From the NCBI RefSeq assembly GCF_025717605.1, contig NZ_JAJIRQ010000001.1, positions 186,001-250,000 of the forward strand: DNA of 64,000 nucleotides, in the 5' to 3' direction. Positions 8,623 to 18,690 of this stretch are shown here, in pieces (within the stretch, counting starts at the first letter, position 1; every line of letters starts with the position of its first letter). The notes beneath the pieces are model-generated. The model did not search any database. It was not told where the DNA came from and saw only the letters and a program-made list of their open reading frames with translations. Source of the stretch: Paucibacter sp. TC2R-5 (GTDB lineage: Bacteria > Pseudomonadota > Gammaproteobacteria > Burkholderiales > Burkholderiaceae_C). The translations under genes and the position numbers were made by a program.

Positions 8623-11448
8623 TCATTGAGCCAGTGCAGCCACTCGCTTCAGCGACAGTGCCAATGACTTGCGCAGCAAGTCGTCCGAGCCCCAGCCCAG
8701 CGCCTCCTGCCATAGCTGCTCATAGGCTGAAGCGGGCACCGCTTCTCTGAGCTGCTCCAACCACGCCTGCCAGCGCGCTTGCGCTCGCTGCGGGCGCGTG
8801 AGTCTTGCGTTGTTGCGTAGCTGTGTGCTGGCGGATGCCAAGCCAACTGCCAGTTCCTGATGACCCAGGCCTAAAGCCAAGACGGCGTGATCATCTAGGC
8901 AGCCCAGCAACTGCTCACGCATCTCGAACGCATTGAAGGCGGTGAGCGCGTCATAGAGCCGGCTGCTGGCCTCGGCCCACTCGCCCTTGACCGACAGCAC
9001 TTGGCTCTGCCGCCACAGCGCGTTGGCGACACCGCGTCGGTCGCCTGCTGCCAGGCAAATCTTCAAAGAGCGGGCAAAGGCCAAGTCTGCTTTGTCAAAA
9101 TCCTGCGCTTCAAAAGCGATCAGGCCGGTGATCAACTCGGCTTCGGCTTCGGTTTCCGGATGCTTGTGCGTGCGAGCCAAGGCCAGCACTTCTTGGAGAT
9201 GGCGAGCTGCCTCTTCGTCATCGCCATTGAAGTAGTCGATTTGCGCCAATTGGGTCAGCACGATCGCTTCGTTGCCCGCATCGCCGCATTGCCGGAACAG
9301 GGCCAGACTTTCCAGCACCGCTTCGCGTGCGCCGCGGCCGTCGCCTGCGCTGAGCTTGGCCAGTGCAATGGTCGACAGCGTCGGCGCCAGCAAGGCCGCT
9401 TGGTTGAGCTCACGACGCAGCGCCAAGCAAGGCTCAAGTGCTTTCAAGGCCGCGGCATGATCGCTCTGACTCCAGGCCAGCACCGCAGCCACATAAAGCG
9501 CATGGGCATGCACCATCGCCGACTCCCGCACCGCCGCGAGCTCAAGCATGGCGGTCACAGCGGCTCGGCCCTCTGCGGCGTGGCCGCGCAGCACCCAGAA
9601 GTTTTGCTGCGCGACGGCCAACTTCACCGTCAGGATGGGGTCCACCAGGCCTTCATCCGACAGCGCCAAGCTCATGGCGGCGCGCAAATTGTCTTGTTCG
9701 GCCTCAAAGCGGGCCAGCCATTCACCTTGCTTGGCGCCACGCAGGCCATCGCGCGCCTGTTTGGCCAGCTCGAAATAGTATTGGCAATGGGCCACTCGCA
9801 GGTCATCGGCTTCGCCGCTGTCATTTAATTTGCCCTGCGCATATTCGCGAATGGTCTCTAGCATTCGGTAGCGGGTGCCCTTGGCCTCCTCGATTTGCAT
9901 GACCAAAGACTTTTCCACCAGCGCGGACAGCAAGTCGAGAATATCGTCGGGATTGAGCGGCTCGCTGCCGCATATGGATTCCGCAGCCTGCATATCAAAG
10001 CCGCCCTTGAAGGGCGCCAAGCGATTGAGCAGCGTCATCTCGTTCTCCGACAGCATGTCGTAGGACCAGTCGACCAAGGCGCGCAGGGTTTGCTGCCGTT
10101 CTTGCAGCACGCGCGAACCGCCGGTTAGGATTTTGTAGCGGTCGTTCAGCCGCCGATTGATATCTTCGACCGACAGCACCCGCACCCGCGCAGCGGCCAG
10201 CTCAAGGGCCAGCGGTATGCCTTCCAGGCGCGCAACCAGTTCGGCCACCGCCGGCGCAACTTCCTCGGTCAACTCGAAGCTGGGTTTGTGCGCTTGAGCG
10301 CGATCGACGAAGAGCCGCACCGCAGTGGACTTGAGCAGGCTGCTCACACTATCGCCGACGCTGGGCAGCGGCAAGGGCAAGATAGGGTAGGCGCGCTCGC
10401 CAGGAATGCGCAATGCCTCGCGGCTCGATGCTGCCAGGCGCACGAAGGGCGCCGCCTTGATGACGGCCTGGGCCAGGTCCGCAGAGGCCTTGATCAGATG
10501 CTCGCAATTGTCAAAAACCATCAAGACCCGGCGATTCTTCAGATAGGCGCAGACCGATTGCAGCAGCGTGCGCTCCGGTTCCTCGCGCACGCCCAGCACC
10601 TGCGCGGCCTCGCTCAGGGCCAAACTCGGGTCGCTGATCGGAGCCAGATCCAGGAACCAGACGCCGTCAGGGAACTGATGAATCAACTCGAACGCGGCCT
10701 GCAGCGATAAACGGGTCTTGCCCAGGCCGCCCATGCCCAGCAATGTGACCAAGCGTGCGTTGCCGAGCAGGGTTTTGATCTCGCGCAGCTCTTGCTCGCG
10801 CCCGATGAACTTGCTGCCCTGCAGCGGCAGGTTGTTGGGAATTTCCTTGACCGGCATCCAGTTCTCGGCAACCCGAGTCACGCGGTAGACCTTTTCTCCA
10901 TCGGCAGGGGCTTTGACGTGCTTGCCGGGCAGGGCGACTTCGAAAATCTCGATCGCGTCCGAAACGCCCTTCATCATCCAATGACCGTGGGATTCGATCT
11001 CCCATTCGGGCGCAGCAAGTGCCGCTCTGGCCTCGGCACTCAAAAGCGTCTGTGCGCCGGCTGCAATGGACATGATGCGTGCCGCAGTGGGTTTGGCCAA
11101 ACCGTCCACTTCGAGGGGCTTGGCGCCGCGCAGCACATCTTCTTCGCTGTTTTCACGCAGAATGACCGGGCCAAGATGAATGCCCGCGCGCGCCGCAAGC
11201 GGTGTATCGAGCGCGCCAATGGCCTGGTGATAGGCATGCGCATAACGGACCGCATCATCGGCGTTCTCGAACATCAAGAGCATGCCGTCGGTCTTGTCGA
11301 TTTCGCGGCCACGCCAAGAAATCAAGAGGTCACGGGCCACGCGGTCATGCTGAACCCAGACCTCGGCCATCAACTGGTCTCCCAGTTGTTCCGAGAGTTT
11401 GGTGCTGTCAACCACGTCGGTGAGCAGCAAGACACGAATTTCCGACAT
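8623..11448 (-). CDS. Class III cyclase-domain / STAND ATPase / TPR-like regulator
   Basis: Cytosolic protein of 941 residues. Residues 1-170 form a divergent class III nucleotide cyclase domain; LLLTDVVDST carries the first metal Asp, and KTDGMLLMF retains the second Asp but lacks one residue of the usual TxGDG loop. Residues 215-560 are a STAND/NB-ARC-like ATPase with FIGREQEL and Walker A GMGGLGKT ending at Thr245, then MVFDNCEH as Walker B. The C-terminal 380 residues are helical repeats of TPR type. No DNA-binding domain is visible. The ATG at 11448 was chosen over a longer start because GGGAGAA lies 7 bases before it. Cyclase activity is uncertain given the altered loop. The substrate, whether ATP or GTP, cannot be read from the sequence. 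Confidence 0.82.
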   Translation of the reverse strand: MSEIRVLLLTDVVDSTKLSEQLGDQLMAEVWVQHDRVARDLLISWRGREIDKTDGMLLMFENADDAVRYAHAYHQAIGALDTPLAARAGIHLGPVILRENSEEDVLRGAKPLEVDGLAKPTAARIMSIAAGAQTLLSAEARAALAAPEWEIESHGHWMMKGVSDAIEIFEVALPGKHVKAPADGEKVYRVTRVAENWMPVKEIPNNLPLQGSKFIGREQELREIKTLLGNARLVTLLGMGGLGKTRLSLQAAFELIHQFPDGVWFLDLAPISDPSLALSEAAQVLGVREEPERTLLQSVCAYLKNRRVLMVFDNCEHLIKASADLAQAVIKAAPFVRLAASSREALRIPGERAYPILPLPLPSVGDSVSSLLKSTAVRLFVDRAQAHKPSFELTEEVAPAVAELVARLEGIPLALELAAARVRVLSVEDINRRLNDRYKILTGGSRVLQERQQTLRALVDWSYDMLSENEMTLLNRLAPFKGGFDMQAAESICGSEPLNPDDILDLLSALVEKSLVMQIEEAKGTRYRMLETIREYAQGKLNDSGEADDLRVAHCQYYFELAKQARDGLRGAKQGEWLARFEAEQDNLRAAMSLALSDEGLVDPILTVKLAVAQQNFWVLRGHAAEGRAAVTAMLELAAVRESAMVHAHALYVAAVLAWSQSDHAAALKALEPCLALRRELNQAALLAPTLSTIALAKLSAGDGRGAREAVLESLALFRQCGDAGNEAIVLTQLAQIDYFNGDDEEAARHLQEVLALARTHKHPETEAEAELITGLIAFEAQDFDKADLAFARSLKICLAAGDRRGVANALWRQSQVLSVKGEWAEASSRLYDALTAFNAFEMREQLLGCLDDHAVLALGLGHQELAVGLASASTQLRNNARLTRPQRAQARWQAWLEQLREAVPASAYEQLWQEALGWGSDDLLRKSLALSLKRVAALAQ

Positions 11449-11595
11449 TAACTGATTCTCCCTGGCCGAGCAGAGTTCGGTGGGCGAAACTCCCTGCGGC
11501 ATGGCCGGGAGTATAGGTTTGCCGATGGGTCGATCACGCAGCCAAGCTGAAACGGCTGCCTGCAGCGCTGCGTCACCAGCGTGCGCGAAATCCCT

Positions 11596-12276
11596 TCAGG
11601 CCTTGCTGGGGTTTGGTGAGGTCGCCGTGTTTTGTTCCATGACCAAGGCCGGATTAAGGCGCGGGTCGTTGTACATCTTGAATTGGCGGTAGACCTTGAA
11701 GTAGGCGCGGCCGGCGAGTGAATCGGCCAGCAAGGCATCAAAGCAGTCGCCCAGATCGCTGCGTTGCTGGCGCAGGCGGGCGAGGCGCTCGCTGCAGACG
11801 GCGCGGTGTTCCTCGTCAACGTCGCTGCGCAGGGTCTGCAAGCGCATCGCCTCGACCTTCAAAGACATGATGGACATGCGGTCCACCATGCTGCCGGCGG
11901 TTTCGCTATTGAGCCGGGCGCCGGGGCCTTGCGTCGAGCGCGGTGTCGGGCTGCCGATGCTGGCCGCGTCGACCAAGCCCAAGGCACTGAGCAAGAATTC
12001 ATCGATGCGCTCGATGGCGTCATTGCGCGCTTGGTTGAAGCGGTCAATGGCGCGCTTGTTGGCGACGATCTCCGCATCCTGCGCCTGCTGCCGGCGAGCC
12101 AGATCTTCCTCGCCCCAGAGGCTTGCGTTGTAGAAATGGTTGATGCTGATCCAGCCGAGCAGGTCGTCGGCGACGGGCGCTGTGGCGGGTAAGCCAAGTT
12201 CCAGGGCCACGGTTTGCTGCGCAATGATTTCGCGCGCGGTGGGCAATGCAATCAGGGCTTGGGCAGAAGAGGGCAT
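11596..12276 (-). CDS. DUF4254 domain protein
   Basis: Soluble protein of 226 residues, mostly alpha-helical, with the DUF4254 pattern: [19 protein letters not shown] followed by a long Arg/Asn/Asp-rich helix. The biochemical function of the family is unknown, but its genes often lie beside lipopolysaccharide or glycan glycosyltransferases. Here it is divergent from a family 9 glycosyltransferase across a 71-base gap, which fits that association. No signal peptide or membrane segment is visible. The start at 12276 (MPSSAQ) is favoured over an in-frame codon 18 residues upstream, which would push into the shared promoter region. A role in cell-envelope glycan synthesis is inference from context. 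Confidence 0.75.
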   Translation of the reverse strand: MPSSAQALIALPTAREIIAQQTVALELGLPATAPVADDLLGWISINHFYNASLWGEEDLARRQQAQDAEIVANKRAIDRFNQARNDAIERIDEFLLSALGLVDAASIGSPTPRSTQGPGARLNSETAGSMVDRMSIMSLKVEAMRLQTLRSDVDEEHRAVCSERLARLRQQRSDLGDCFDALLADSLAGRAYFKVYRQFKMYNDPRLNPALVMEQNTATSPNPSKA

Positions 12277-12347
12277 AAGGTTCTCGAGAGTGGGCACTGG
12301 GTGCAATGGCAGAATGCCGCCGCAGAGCATAACCGGGAGTACTCGCG

Positions 12348-13319
12348 ATGATAGTCAAGGCAAATGGGCCGCGCCCCTTGATTGTGCGTCTGCGCAATTT
12401 TGTCGGCGATGCGGTACTGGGTCTGCCGGCGCTGCGCCTGCTTGAGCGCCATGGCTATCAGCTGCAACTGGTCGGCAAGGGCTGGGCGCCGGATTTGTTC
12501 GCCGCCGAAGGCTGGCCGGTACATGTGCGGCCCAAGAAGTTGGGTGATCGGATCAAGCAATTGCGCCGCTTGCGCGCCGAAGCACGCCGCCTCGACCCCG
12601 ACTTTGATCGCCGCTCAAATGCCGTGGTGTTTCCCGGTGCCATTTCAGCCGCGCTGGATATGCGTTTGGCCGGCTTGCGAGCCGAGGGCTATGCCGGTGA
12701 TGGGCGCAGCTGGCTGCTGGCGCGCAGCCATGCCATCTATATGCAGGTCCATACCTTGCGCAGCTATTGGGACCTGAGTTGTGCATTTCTCGGTATCAGC
12801 GAGCCCCCGCCGGCTTCGATCGATTTCAAAGTCAGCGCTGCCCAATTTGCGCAGGCAGATGCCTTGCTGCAGCAGCATGGCGTTCGGCCCGGCTTTGTGT
12901 TGGTGTGTCCATTTGCCAATGACACCATTGAGTTGGTCGACAAAACCTGGCCGCATTTTCCGGCCTTTGTCGAGCGGCTGGTCGCCAGCGGCCAGCAAGT
13001 GCTGATTTGCCCCGGGCCTAATGAGGTTGAGGGCGGGCGGCGTATGTACCCGACAGCGCTACGCCTCGAGGGCGTCGGCCTGGGCGTTTACAACGCCTTG
13101 CTGGCGCGAGCCAGGCTTGTGGTTTCGAACGACACCGGCCCGGCTCATATGGCGGCGGCGGTCGGTGCGCCGCTGCTCAGCGTCATCGGGCCGACCCCGC
13201 TGGCGCTGTGGGCACCATGGGGGCCAAACGTCGAAATCATGCAGCGCTATCCCGAGTGGTTCACGGCCGATGAAGTCTTGGCGAGGGTGCTGCAGCGCTT
13301 GGCTTCAGCACCCGCGTGA
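12348..13319 (+). CDS. Glycosyltransferase family 9 (heptosyltransferase-like)
   Basis: Predicted inner-membrane-associated transferase of 323 residues, related to ADP-heptose:LPS heptosyltransferases. The N-terminus ([18 protein letters not shown]) matches the GT9 opening, and the C-terminal half has the nucleotide-sugar binding signature [24 protein letters not shown]. The length is normal for the family. The ribosome binding site GGGAG is 8 bases before the ATG. It is divergent from the DUF4254 gene and convergent with the M13 peptidase gene, two bases separating their ends. The acceptor is unknown; it could act on LPS core or another surface glycan. No other LPS genes are adjacent, so waaC or waaF identity is not supported. 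Confidence 0.85.
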   Translation: MIVKANGPRPLIVRLRNFVGDAVLGLPALRLLERHGYQLQLVGKGWAPDLFAAEGWPVHVRPKKLGDRIKQLRRLRAEARRLDPDFDRRSNAVVFPGAISAALDMRLAGLRAEGYAGDGRSWLLARSHAIYMQVHTLRSYWDLSCAFLGISEPPPASIDFKVSAAQFAQADALLQQHGVRPGFVLVCPFANDTIELVDKTWPHFPAFVERLVASGQQVLICPGPNEVEGGRRMYPTALRLEGVGLGVYNALLARARLVVSNDTGPAHMAAAVGAPLLSVIGPTPLALWAPWGPNVEIMQRYPEWFTADEVLARVLQRLASAPA

Positions 13320-13321
13320 AC

Positions 13322-15358
13322 TTACCAGATGCGAATGCGCTCCTCGCTGGCCTTGAACATCTGATCGCCCTGCTTGGTGCCGAAAGCCTCGTGGAAGCCG
13401 TCGTGATTGACTGCGGCGCCGTTGGCGCGGAACTTGGCCGGTGAATGGGGGTCCACGGTCAAGTTCTGCATGGTGCGTTCATCCCGCGCCTTGGCACGCC
13501 AGGCTTGCGACCAGCCCATGAAAAAGCGCTGCTCGCCGGTATAACCGTCGATCACGGCGGCCGGTTTGCCGCCGAGTGAGTGCCGGTAGGCCTTGTAGGC
13601 GATCTGCAGGCCGGACAGGTCGGCAATGTTCTCGCCCAAGGTCAGCTTGCCGTTGAGCGTCTTGCCGGGTAGCGGCTCATACTTTTCGTACTGCGCCACC
13701 AACTGCGCGCCGACTTTCTCAAAGGCCTGACGGTCGGCGTCGCTCCACCAATTGCGCAGCGCGCCGTCGCCGTCGAACTGGCTGCCTTGGTCGTCAAAAC
13801 CATGGCTGATCTCATGCCCGATGACGGCGCCAATGGCGCCGTAGTTGACCGCGTCATCGGCCGCCATATCAAAGAAGGGCGGCTGCAAAATCGCGGCCGG
13901 GAAGACGATCTCGTTCATCGACGGGTTGTAATAGGCGTTGACGGTTTGCGGCGTCATGCCCCATTCGGCCCGGTCGACCGGCTTGCCCACGCGGGTGGCG
14001 ATGCGTTCCCATTCAAAGCGGCCCGAGCGCGCGCGGTTGCCGAAGGCGTCGCCTTCGCGCACTTCCAGCGCGCTGTAGTCACGCCAGGTGTCGGGGTAGC
14101 CGATCTTGACCATGTACTTGGACAGCTTGTCCTTGGCGGCGGCCTTGGTGGCGGGCGTCATCCAGCTCAAGCCGTCGATCGAGTCGCCGTAGGCATTCAT
14201 CAGATTGCCGACCAACTCGACCATGCGGGTCTTGTAAGCGGGCGGGAAATGCTGGGCCACATAGACCTGACCGATCGCTTCGCCCAGGGCGCCGTTGACC
14301 TCGGCAATGCCTTTTTGCCAACGTGGCCGTTCTTCCTTGGCCCCCGTCAGCGCATTGCCGTGGAAGGCAAAGCGAGCTTCACGGTAGGGCTTGGGCAGCA
14401 GTTCGGCGTTTTCGTCCAGCACGCGCAGCTTCAGATAGGCCTTCCAGTCGGCCAGAGGCACTTCTTGTGTCATCTTGGCCAGCGCCGCCATGGTGCTGGG
14501 CTGCGAGACCGTGATGCGGTCAACGCCTTGCAGCTGTGCGGCGGCCATGAAGGCGGCCCAGTCGAAACCAGGCGCAGCCTTGGCCAACTCGTCCGGCGTC
14601 ATCGGGTTGTAGGTCTTGACCGGGTTGCGGTTGTCGACCTTGTCCCAATGCGCCTCGGCAATGCGCTTCTCTAGCGCCATCACTTGGGCAGCCACAGCCC
14701 CAGGAGCCTTTTCGCCCGAGAGCTTGGCCAGCGTTATCAAATAGGCCAGATAGGCTTTGCGCGCTTGGCTCAGCTTGTCGTCGTCCTTCAGGTAGTAGTC
14801 GCGGTCCGGCATGCCGATGCCGCCTTGCCAGGTCAGCGCACGGTTGATGCCCGGCTCTTTGAAGTCAGGCATCACCCACAGCACCATAGGCGTGTTGACG
14901 GCACCCTGAGCGCGACCCAACCAGCGCGCCAAATCGGCCGGCGTCTTGATCGCGTCAATGCTGGCCAGCATCGCTTTGGCGGGCTTCAAGCCGGCTTTGT
15001 CGATGGCCGCCAGGTCGGTGTAGGAGCCATAGAAGGCGGCGATCTTTTGCTCGACGCTACCCTTGGCTTGGCTCGCCTTTGGATTGGCGGCGAGTGCCTC
15101 AACGATCACGCGCACTTGCTTGTCGGACAGGTCGCGCAGCTGATAAAAGCTGCCGTACTCGGCCTTGTCGGCCGGGATCTCGGTCTTGCTGACCCAGGCG
15201 CCGTTGGCGGCCAGGAACAAGTCGTCTTGCGGGCGTACCTTGCTGTCAAAGCCACTGAGGTCCAGGCCAGAGGTAGGGGCCTTTGCGGGCGTTGCAGCTT
15301 GTGTCAGAGCGGCCGACAACAGCAGGGCGGACAGGGGCAAAAGTCGAAAGAGTTTCAT
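13322..15358 (-). CDS. M13 family zinc metallopeptidase (neprilysin/PepO-like)
   Basis: Secreted or periplasmic oligopeptidase of 678 residues. A signal peptide covers about residues 1-21 (MKLFRLLPLSALLLSAALTQA). The active site is complete: the zinc-binding HEISH at 515-519 and the third ligand Glu576 in GENIADLSG, with the family substrate-binding NAYYNP about 40 residues before HEISH and a C-terminal FRANGAAVNHDGFHEAF segment with IRIW at the end. The length matches bacterial M13 enzymes, which cleave short peptides. It is transcribed alone, convergent with the glycosyltransferase and divergent from the next regulator gene. The ribosome binding site is weak. The physiological substrate is unknown. 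Confidence 0.92.
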   Translation of the reverse strand: MKLFRLLPLSALLLSAALTQAATPAKAPTSGLDLSGFDSKVRPQDDLFLAANGAWVSKTEIPADKAEYGSFYQLRDLSDKQVRVIVEALAANPKASQAKGSVEQKIAAFYGSYTDLAAIDKAGLKPAKAMLASIDAIKTPADLARWLGRAQGAVNTPMVLWVMPDFKEPGINRALTWQGGIGMPDRDYYLKDDDKLSQARKAYLAYLITLAKLSGEKAPGAVAAQVMALEKRIAEAHWDKVDNRNPVKTYNPMTPDELAKAAPGFDWAAFMAAAQLQGVDRITVSQPSTMAALAKMTQEVPLADWKAYLKLRVLDENAELLPKPYREARFAFHGNALTGAKEERPRWQKGIAEVNGALGEAIGQVYVAQHFPPAYKTRMVELVGNLMNAYGDSIDGLSWMTPATKAAAKDKLSKYMVKIGYPDTWRDYSALEVREGDAFGNRARSGRFEWERIATRVGKPVDRAEWGMTPQTVNAYYNPSMNEIVFPAAILQPPFFDMAADDAVNYGAIGAVIGHEISHGFDDQGSQFDGDGALRNWWSDADRQAFEKVGAQLVAQYEKYEPLPGKTLNGKLTLGENIADLSGLQIAYKAYRHSLGGKPAAVIDGYTGEQRFFMGWSQAWRAKARDERTMQNLTVDPHSPAKFRANGAAVNHDGFHEAFGTKQGDQMFKASEERIRIW

Positions 15359-15533
15359 GCGGAAATGCCTGGGATAGGAGAGCGCGCAGCGTAGTGCAAG
15401 GGCACTGGCTTGGCAAGATGACTTTCCGCACGGTGGGTAGACCCTTGCTGCTGCTGCGGCTGTTCAGGTTTTCCGGCAACTTGGCAGGGGTCAACGCGTA
15501 CACTGCGGCGGTCCGCCTCCTGAAAAGCACCCT

Positions 15534-18500
15534 ATGTTTTGCCCTCGTTGCCAAGCCGCCAGTCCAGCGGGCGGCCGATTTTGCGCGCAATGTGGTGCGC
15601 CATTGCCGGCTTCGGACGCGGTGCAGCGCAGCTCGCGCCGCCAGATGACCGTCTTGTTCTGCGACTTGGTCGGCTCAACCGAATTGGCGCAGCGCTGCGA
15701 CCCGGACGACTGGTTGGCTGCTCTGCAGCAGTATCACGATCTGGTGCGGCGAGTCAGCGCGCGCTATGGCGGTTTTGTCGCCCGTATCGTTGGTGACGGG
15801 GTGGATGTCTATTTCGGCTATCCGCTCGCCAATGAGGATGATGCTGCCCGGGCCTTGCACACCGGCCTGAATTTGGCGGCCGAGCTGCCGCGCATAGAGG
15901 TGGAGCCGGGCGTGCCGCTGTCCTTGCGCATTGGCATCGCTACCGGCATGGTCGCCGTCAGCGTAGGGCAAGGGGTTGCGGTGGCTGGGCCCACACCCAA
16001 TCTGGCCGCGCGCATTCAGGCTGCGGTGCCGCCGGGTGCCATCGGTGTTGCACCCAGCACCCGCCACATCGCCGGAGGGCAGTTCGAGTTTGCTGAACTC
16101 GGCGAGCATGCACTGAAGGGCTTCGAAGCGCCGGTGGCGATCAATGTGGTGCGCCGGGCGCTGTCGCAGGACAGCAGGTCCGCTTGGCGCGGCCGCGACA
16201 CGCGTCTGCCTATGGTTGGCCGCAGGGCCGAGCTCAACAGCCTGCAGACCATCTGGCAGCGCGCCAGCGCCGGGCGCACCTGCGGCGCTTTGGTGCTCGG
16301 TGAGCCGGGCCTGGGCAAATCGCGCTTGGTGACGGCCTTGGATCTTGTGCTGCCGGCGCAGGGCCACACCATGCTGCGTCTGCAATGCTCGCCGTTTCAT
16401 GTCAACAGCGCCTTGCAGCCCTTTGTCCAACATCTGGCCGTGGCCGCTGGCCTGAGCAGCAGCGACAGCAATCCGGTAAAGCTGGACAAGCTCGAAGCGC
16501 AGCTGGCCATCGGCGGTATCGAGGACCCGAGCGACTGCGCGCTGATTGCCGCACTCTTGGGCGTCGCGTCGGACGGCCGTTACCCGGCCCTGGCCATGCC
16601 GCCGCCTATGCAGCTGCAGCTGATCAAGGAGGCGCTTAAGCATTACTTTTCGGGCCTGGCTCACCAGCGCCTGAGCCCGGCCAATGAGCAAACGCTCACC
16701 CGGTATTTCGTCGGCCATGCGGAGGAGCGACCCTTGCTGCTGGTGATCGAGGACATGCATTGGGTCGACCCGACCTCCTTGGAGCTGATCGAGCAGCTGC
16801 TGGCCAGCGGCGACGACGCGTCCATCCTGCTCTTGATGACCGCGCGCCATGACTTTTCCTCGCGCTGGCAGGACGGCGAGAACTTTCTGCAACTGGTGCT
16901 GCAGCGCTTGCCTGACGAGGACGCCTTTGCCGTGGCAGCGCAGCAGCTGCAGCAGGCCGATCTGCCGCCGCAATGGCTGGCCGCCATCATCGAAAGAACG
17001 GACGGCGTGCCGCTGTTCATCGAGGAAATGACGCATATGCTGCTGGAGCGCCGGGCCGCGCCCAGCGGCGCGGTGGGCTTGGGCCATGCGGTGCCCGAGA
17101 CCTTGGTGGACTTGCTGACCGAGCGGCTGGACAGGCTGCCGGCGGCGGCGAAGGAGTTGGCGCAGGTCGCGGCGGTGATAGGCCGCGAGTTCGACCGCGA
17201 GCTGCTTTTTGCGGCCGCGCCCGAACTTGAAGGCGGGCAGCAGGCTGCGCTGCAAGCGATGCTGGACAGCGGCCTGCTGCTGAGCGGCAGCGCCGACGGC
17301 GAGCGCTTGTTGTTCAAGCATGCCTTGGTTGAAGACACCGCATACGGTTCGGTGCCGGCCAAGCGCTGTGCCGAGATTCACGGCCGCTTGGCCGATGTGT
17401 TGCTGAGTCAGTTCAAGACTCGCGTCCATCATCAACCCGAGCTGGCCGCTCGTCACCTGAGCCGCGCCGGCCGGGGCTTGGAGGCCGCCGCTTGGTGGCA
17501 GGCCGCCGGCGGGCAGGCGCTGTCGCGGGGCGCGCCGCGTGAGGCCGCCGGTCATCTGCGCGCCGGCGTGGCTGCTTTGGGCGGGGTGGCTGCCAGCGCT
17601 GAGCGCGACCGGGCCGAACTGGGCCTCCTGTCCATGTTGGGCCCCACCACCATGGTCTTGCTGGGCCCCGGCAGCGACGAATTTGGCAGCGTCCAGCAGC
17701 GCGCCTATGAACTCAGCCAGACCTTGCCCGGTCAGCCCCTGTTGTTCCCCACCAGCTACGCCTGGTGCTTGTTCAACTGGGGGCGTGCCCGGCTGGCTGC
17801 GGCCGGCGAGCTGGCGGACGGCTTGCTGCTTGCCGCCGCCTTGCGCGCCGGTGAAACCGAGGCGGCCTTGGCCGCCCACACGATGGCGGGCATGGTGCAG
17901 TTTCACCGAGGTCAGCCGGAGGCGGCGCGGGGCCATTTGTCGCAGTCCACCGCGCTCTACGAGCCGCAGCGCGACGCCGCGCTCTATCCGGTCTACCTGA
18001 TGGATTTTGGCGTGTTCGGGCGCTTTTATCTGGCGCTGGCGACCCAGGTGCTGGGCTTTGCCGATGCGGCGCGGCGTATTGCCGCCGAGGCCTTGCTCTT
18101 GGCCGAAGGCCTGAACCAGCCCCACACGCTCGGCTTTGCGATGCTGGCTAACTTCAATACTGCAGTGATGCGCGGGGACGCCGCCGAGGCGTTACCAATG
18201 GCCGAGCGCTGCATCGAGTTTTCAAGTCAGTTCGGTTTCCCTGAGTTCATCGCGATGGCGCGGATCGCAAGGGGCTGGGCCTGGGCGCATGGGCAAGCGC
18301 GCTGGGCCGAAGGTTTGGCCGAGCTGCAGGCCGGTATTGCGGGCTGGGCCGAGACCGGCTTCGAGAACTGGCAGACCTGGTTCGCGGTGCTGGAGGCGGA
18401 GATGCTGGGGCAGCTGGGGCAGCATGGCGCGGCGCTGGCCCTGATGGAGCGGCAACTCGCACGCGTAGCGGCCAATGGTGAGCACCAGTTCGAAAGCTTG

Positions 18501-18683
18501 CTCTTGGGGGAACGCGCGGCCGCTCTTGCTGCGCTGCCTGGACGCAGTGCCGAAGCTAGAGCCGAAGCCAAAGCCCAAGCCGAAGCGGACTTCGAGTCAG
18601 CCGCCGCCTTGGCGCGCGAGCAAGGTGCGGCCGCCTGGTCGCAGCGCATCGCAAGCCGGCGGGCCCAGGTCTTGCCGCACTAG
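15534..18683 (+). CDS. Zinc-ribbon / class III cyclase / AAA ATPase regulator
   Basis: Protein of 1049 residues. A zinc ribbon opens it (Cys3, Cys6, Cys17, Cys20). The cyclase domain at about 36-215 has LFCDLVGSTEL with metal Asp44 and RIVGDGVDVYFGYP carrying the second metal Asp, so both metal ligands are present. A P-loop ATPase follows (MVGRRAEL, then GEPGLGKSR with Lys262, and LVIEDMHWVD as Walker B), then about 500 residues of TPR-like helices to the C-terminus. This architecture is widespread in proteobacteria, but its role is poorly defined; ATP-driven assembly controlling the cyclase is an inference. It lies only 4 kb from a second cyclase/ATPase protein of different domain make-up. 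The end of the protein has an Ala-Glu-Ala repeat. Confidence 0.87.
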   Translation: MFCPRCQAASPAGGRFCAQCGAPLPASDAVQRSSRRQMTVLFCDLVGSTELAQRCDPDDWLAALQQYHDLVRRVSARYGGFVARIVGDGVDVYFGYPLANEDDAARALHTGLNLAAELPRIEVEPGVPLSLRIGIATGMVAVSVGQGVAVAGPTPNLAARIQAAVPPGAIGVAPSTRHIAGGQFEFAELGEHALKGFEAPVAINVVRRALSQDSRSAWRGRDTRLPMVGRRAELNSLQTIWQRASAGRTCGALVLGEPGLGKSRLVTALDLVLPAQGHTMLRLQCSPFHVNSALQPFVQHLAVAAGLSSSDSNPVKLDKLEAQLAIGGIEDPSDCALIAALLGVASDGRYPALAMPPPMQLQLIKEALKHYFSGLAHQRLSPANEQTLTRYFVGHAEERPLLLVIEDMHWVDPTSLELIEQLLASGDDASILLLMTARHDFSSRWQDGENFLQLVLQRLPDEDAFAVAAQQLQQADLPPQWLAAIIERTDGVPLFIEEMTHMLLERRAAPSGAVGLGHAVPETLVDLLTERLDRLPAAAKELAQVAAVIGREFDRELLFAAAPELEGGQQAALQAMLDSGLLLSGSADGERLLFKHALVEDTAYGSVPAKRCAEIHGRLADVLLSQFKTRVHHQPELAARHLSRAGRGLEAAAWWQAAGGQALSRGAPREAAGHLRAGVAALGGVAASAERDRAELGLLSMLGPTTMVLLGPGSDEFGSVQQRAYELSQTLPGQPLLFPTSYAWCLFNWGRARLAAAGELADGLLLAAALRAGETEAALAAHTMAGMVQFHRGQPEAARGHLSQSTALYEPQRDAALYPVYLMDFGVFGRFYLALATQVLGFADAARRIAAEALLLAEGLNQPHTLGFAMLANFNTAVMRGDAAEALPMAERCIEFSSQFGFPEFIAMARIARGWAWAHGQARWAEGLAELQAGIAGWAETGFENWQTWFAVLEAEMLGQLGQHGAALALMERQLARVAANGEHQFESLLLGERAAALAALPGRSAEARAEAKAQAEADFESAAALAREQGAAAWSQRIASRRAQVLPH

Positions 18684-18690
18684 CGCAGCG

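Noticed and set aside
15675-18125. 816-codon open frame antisense to the zinc-ribbon cyclase gene
   Set aside because: High-GC shadow frame: the product is rich in Gln, His, Arg and Gly with no domain.
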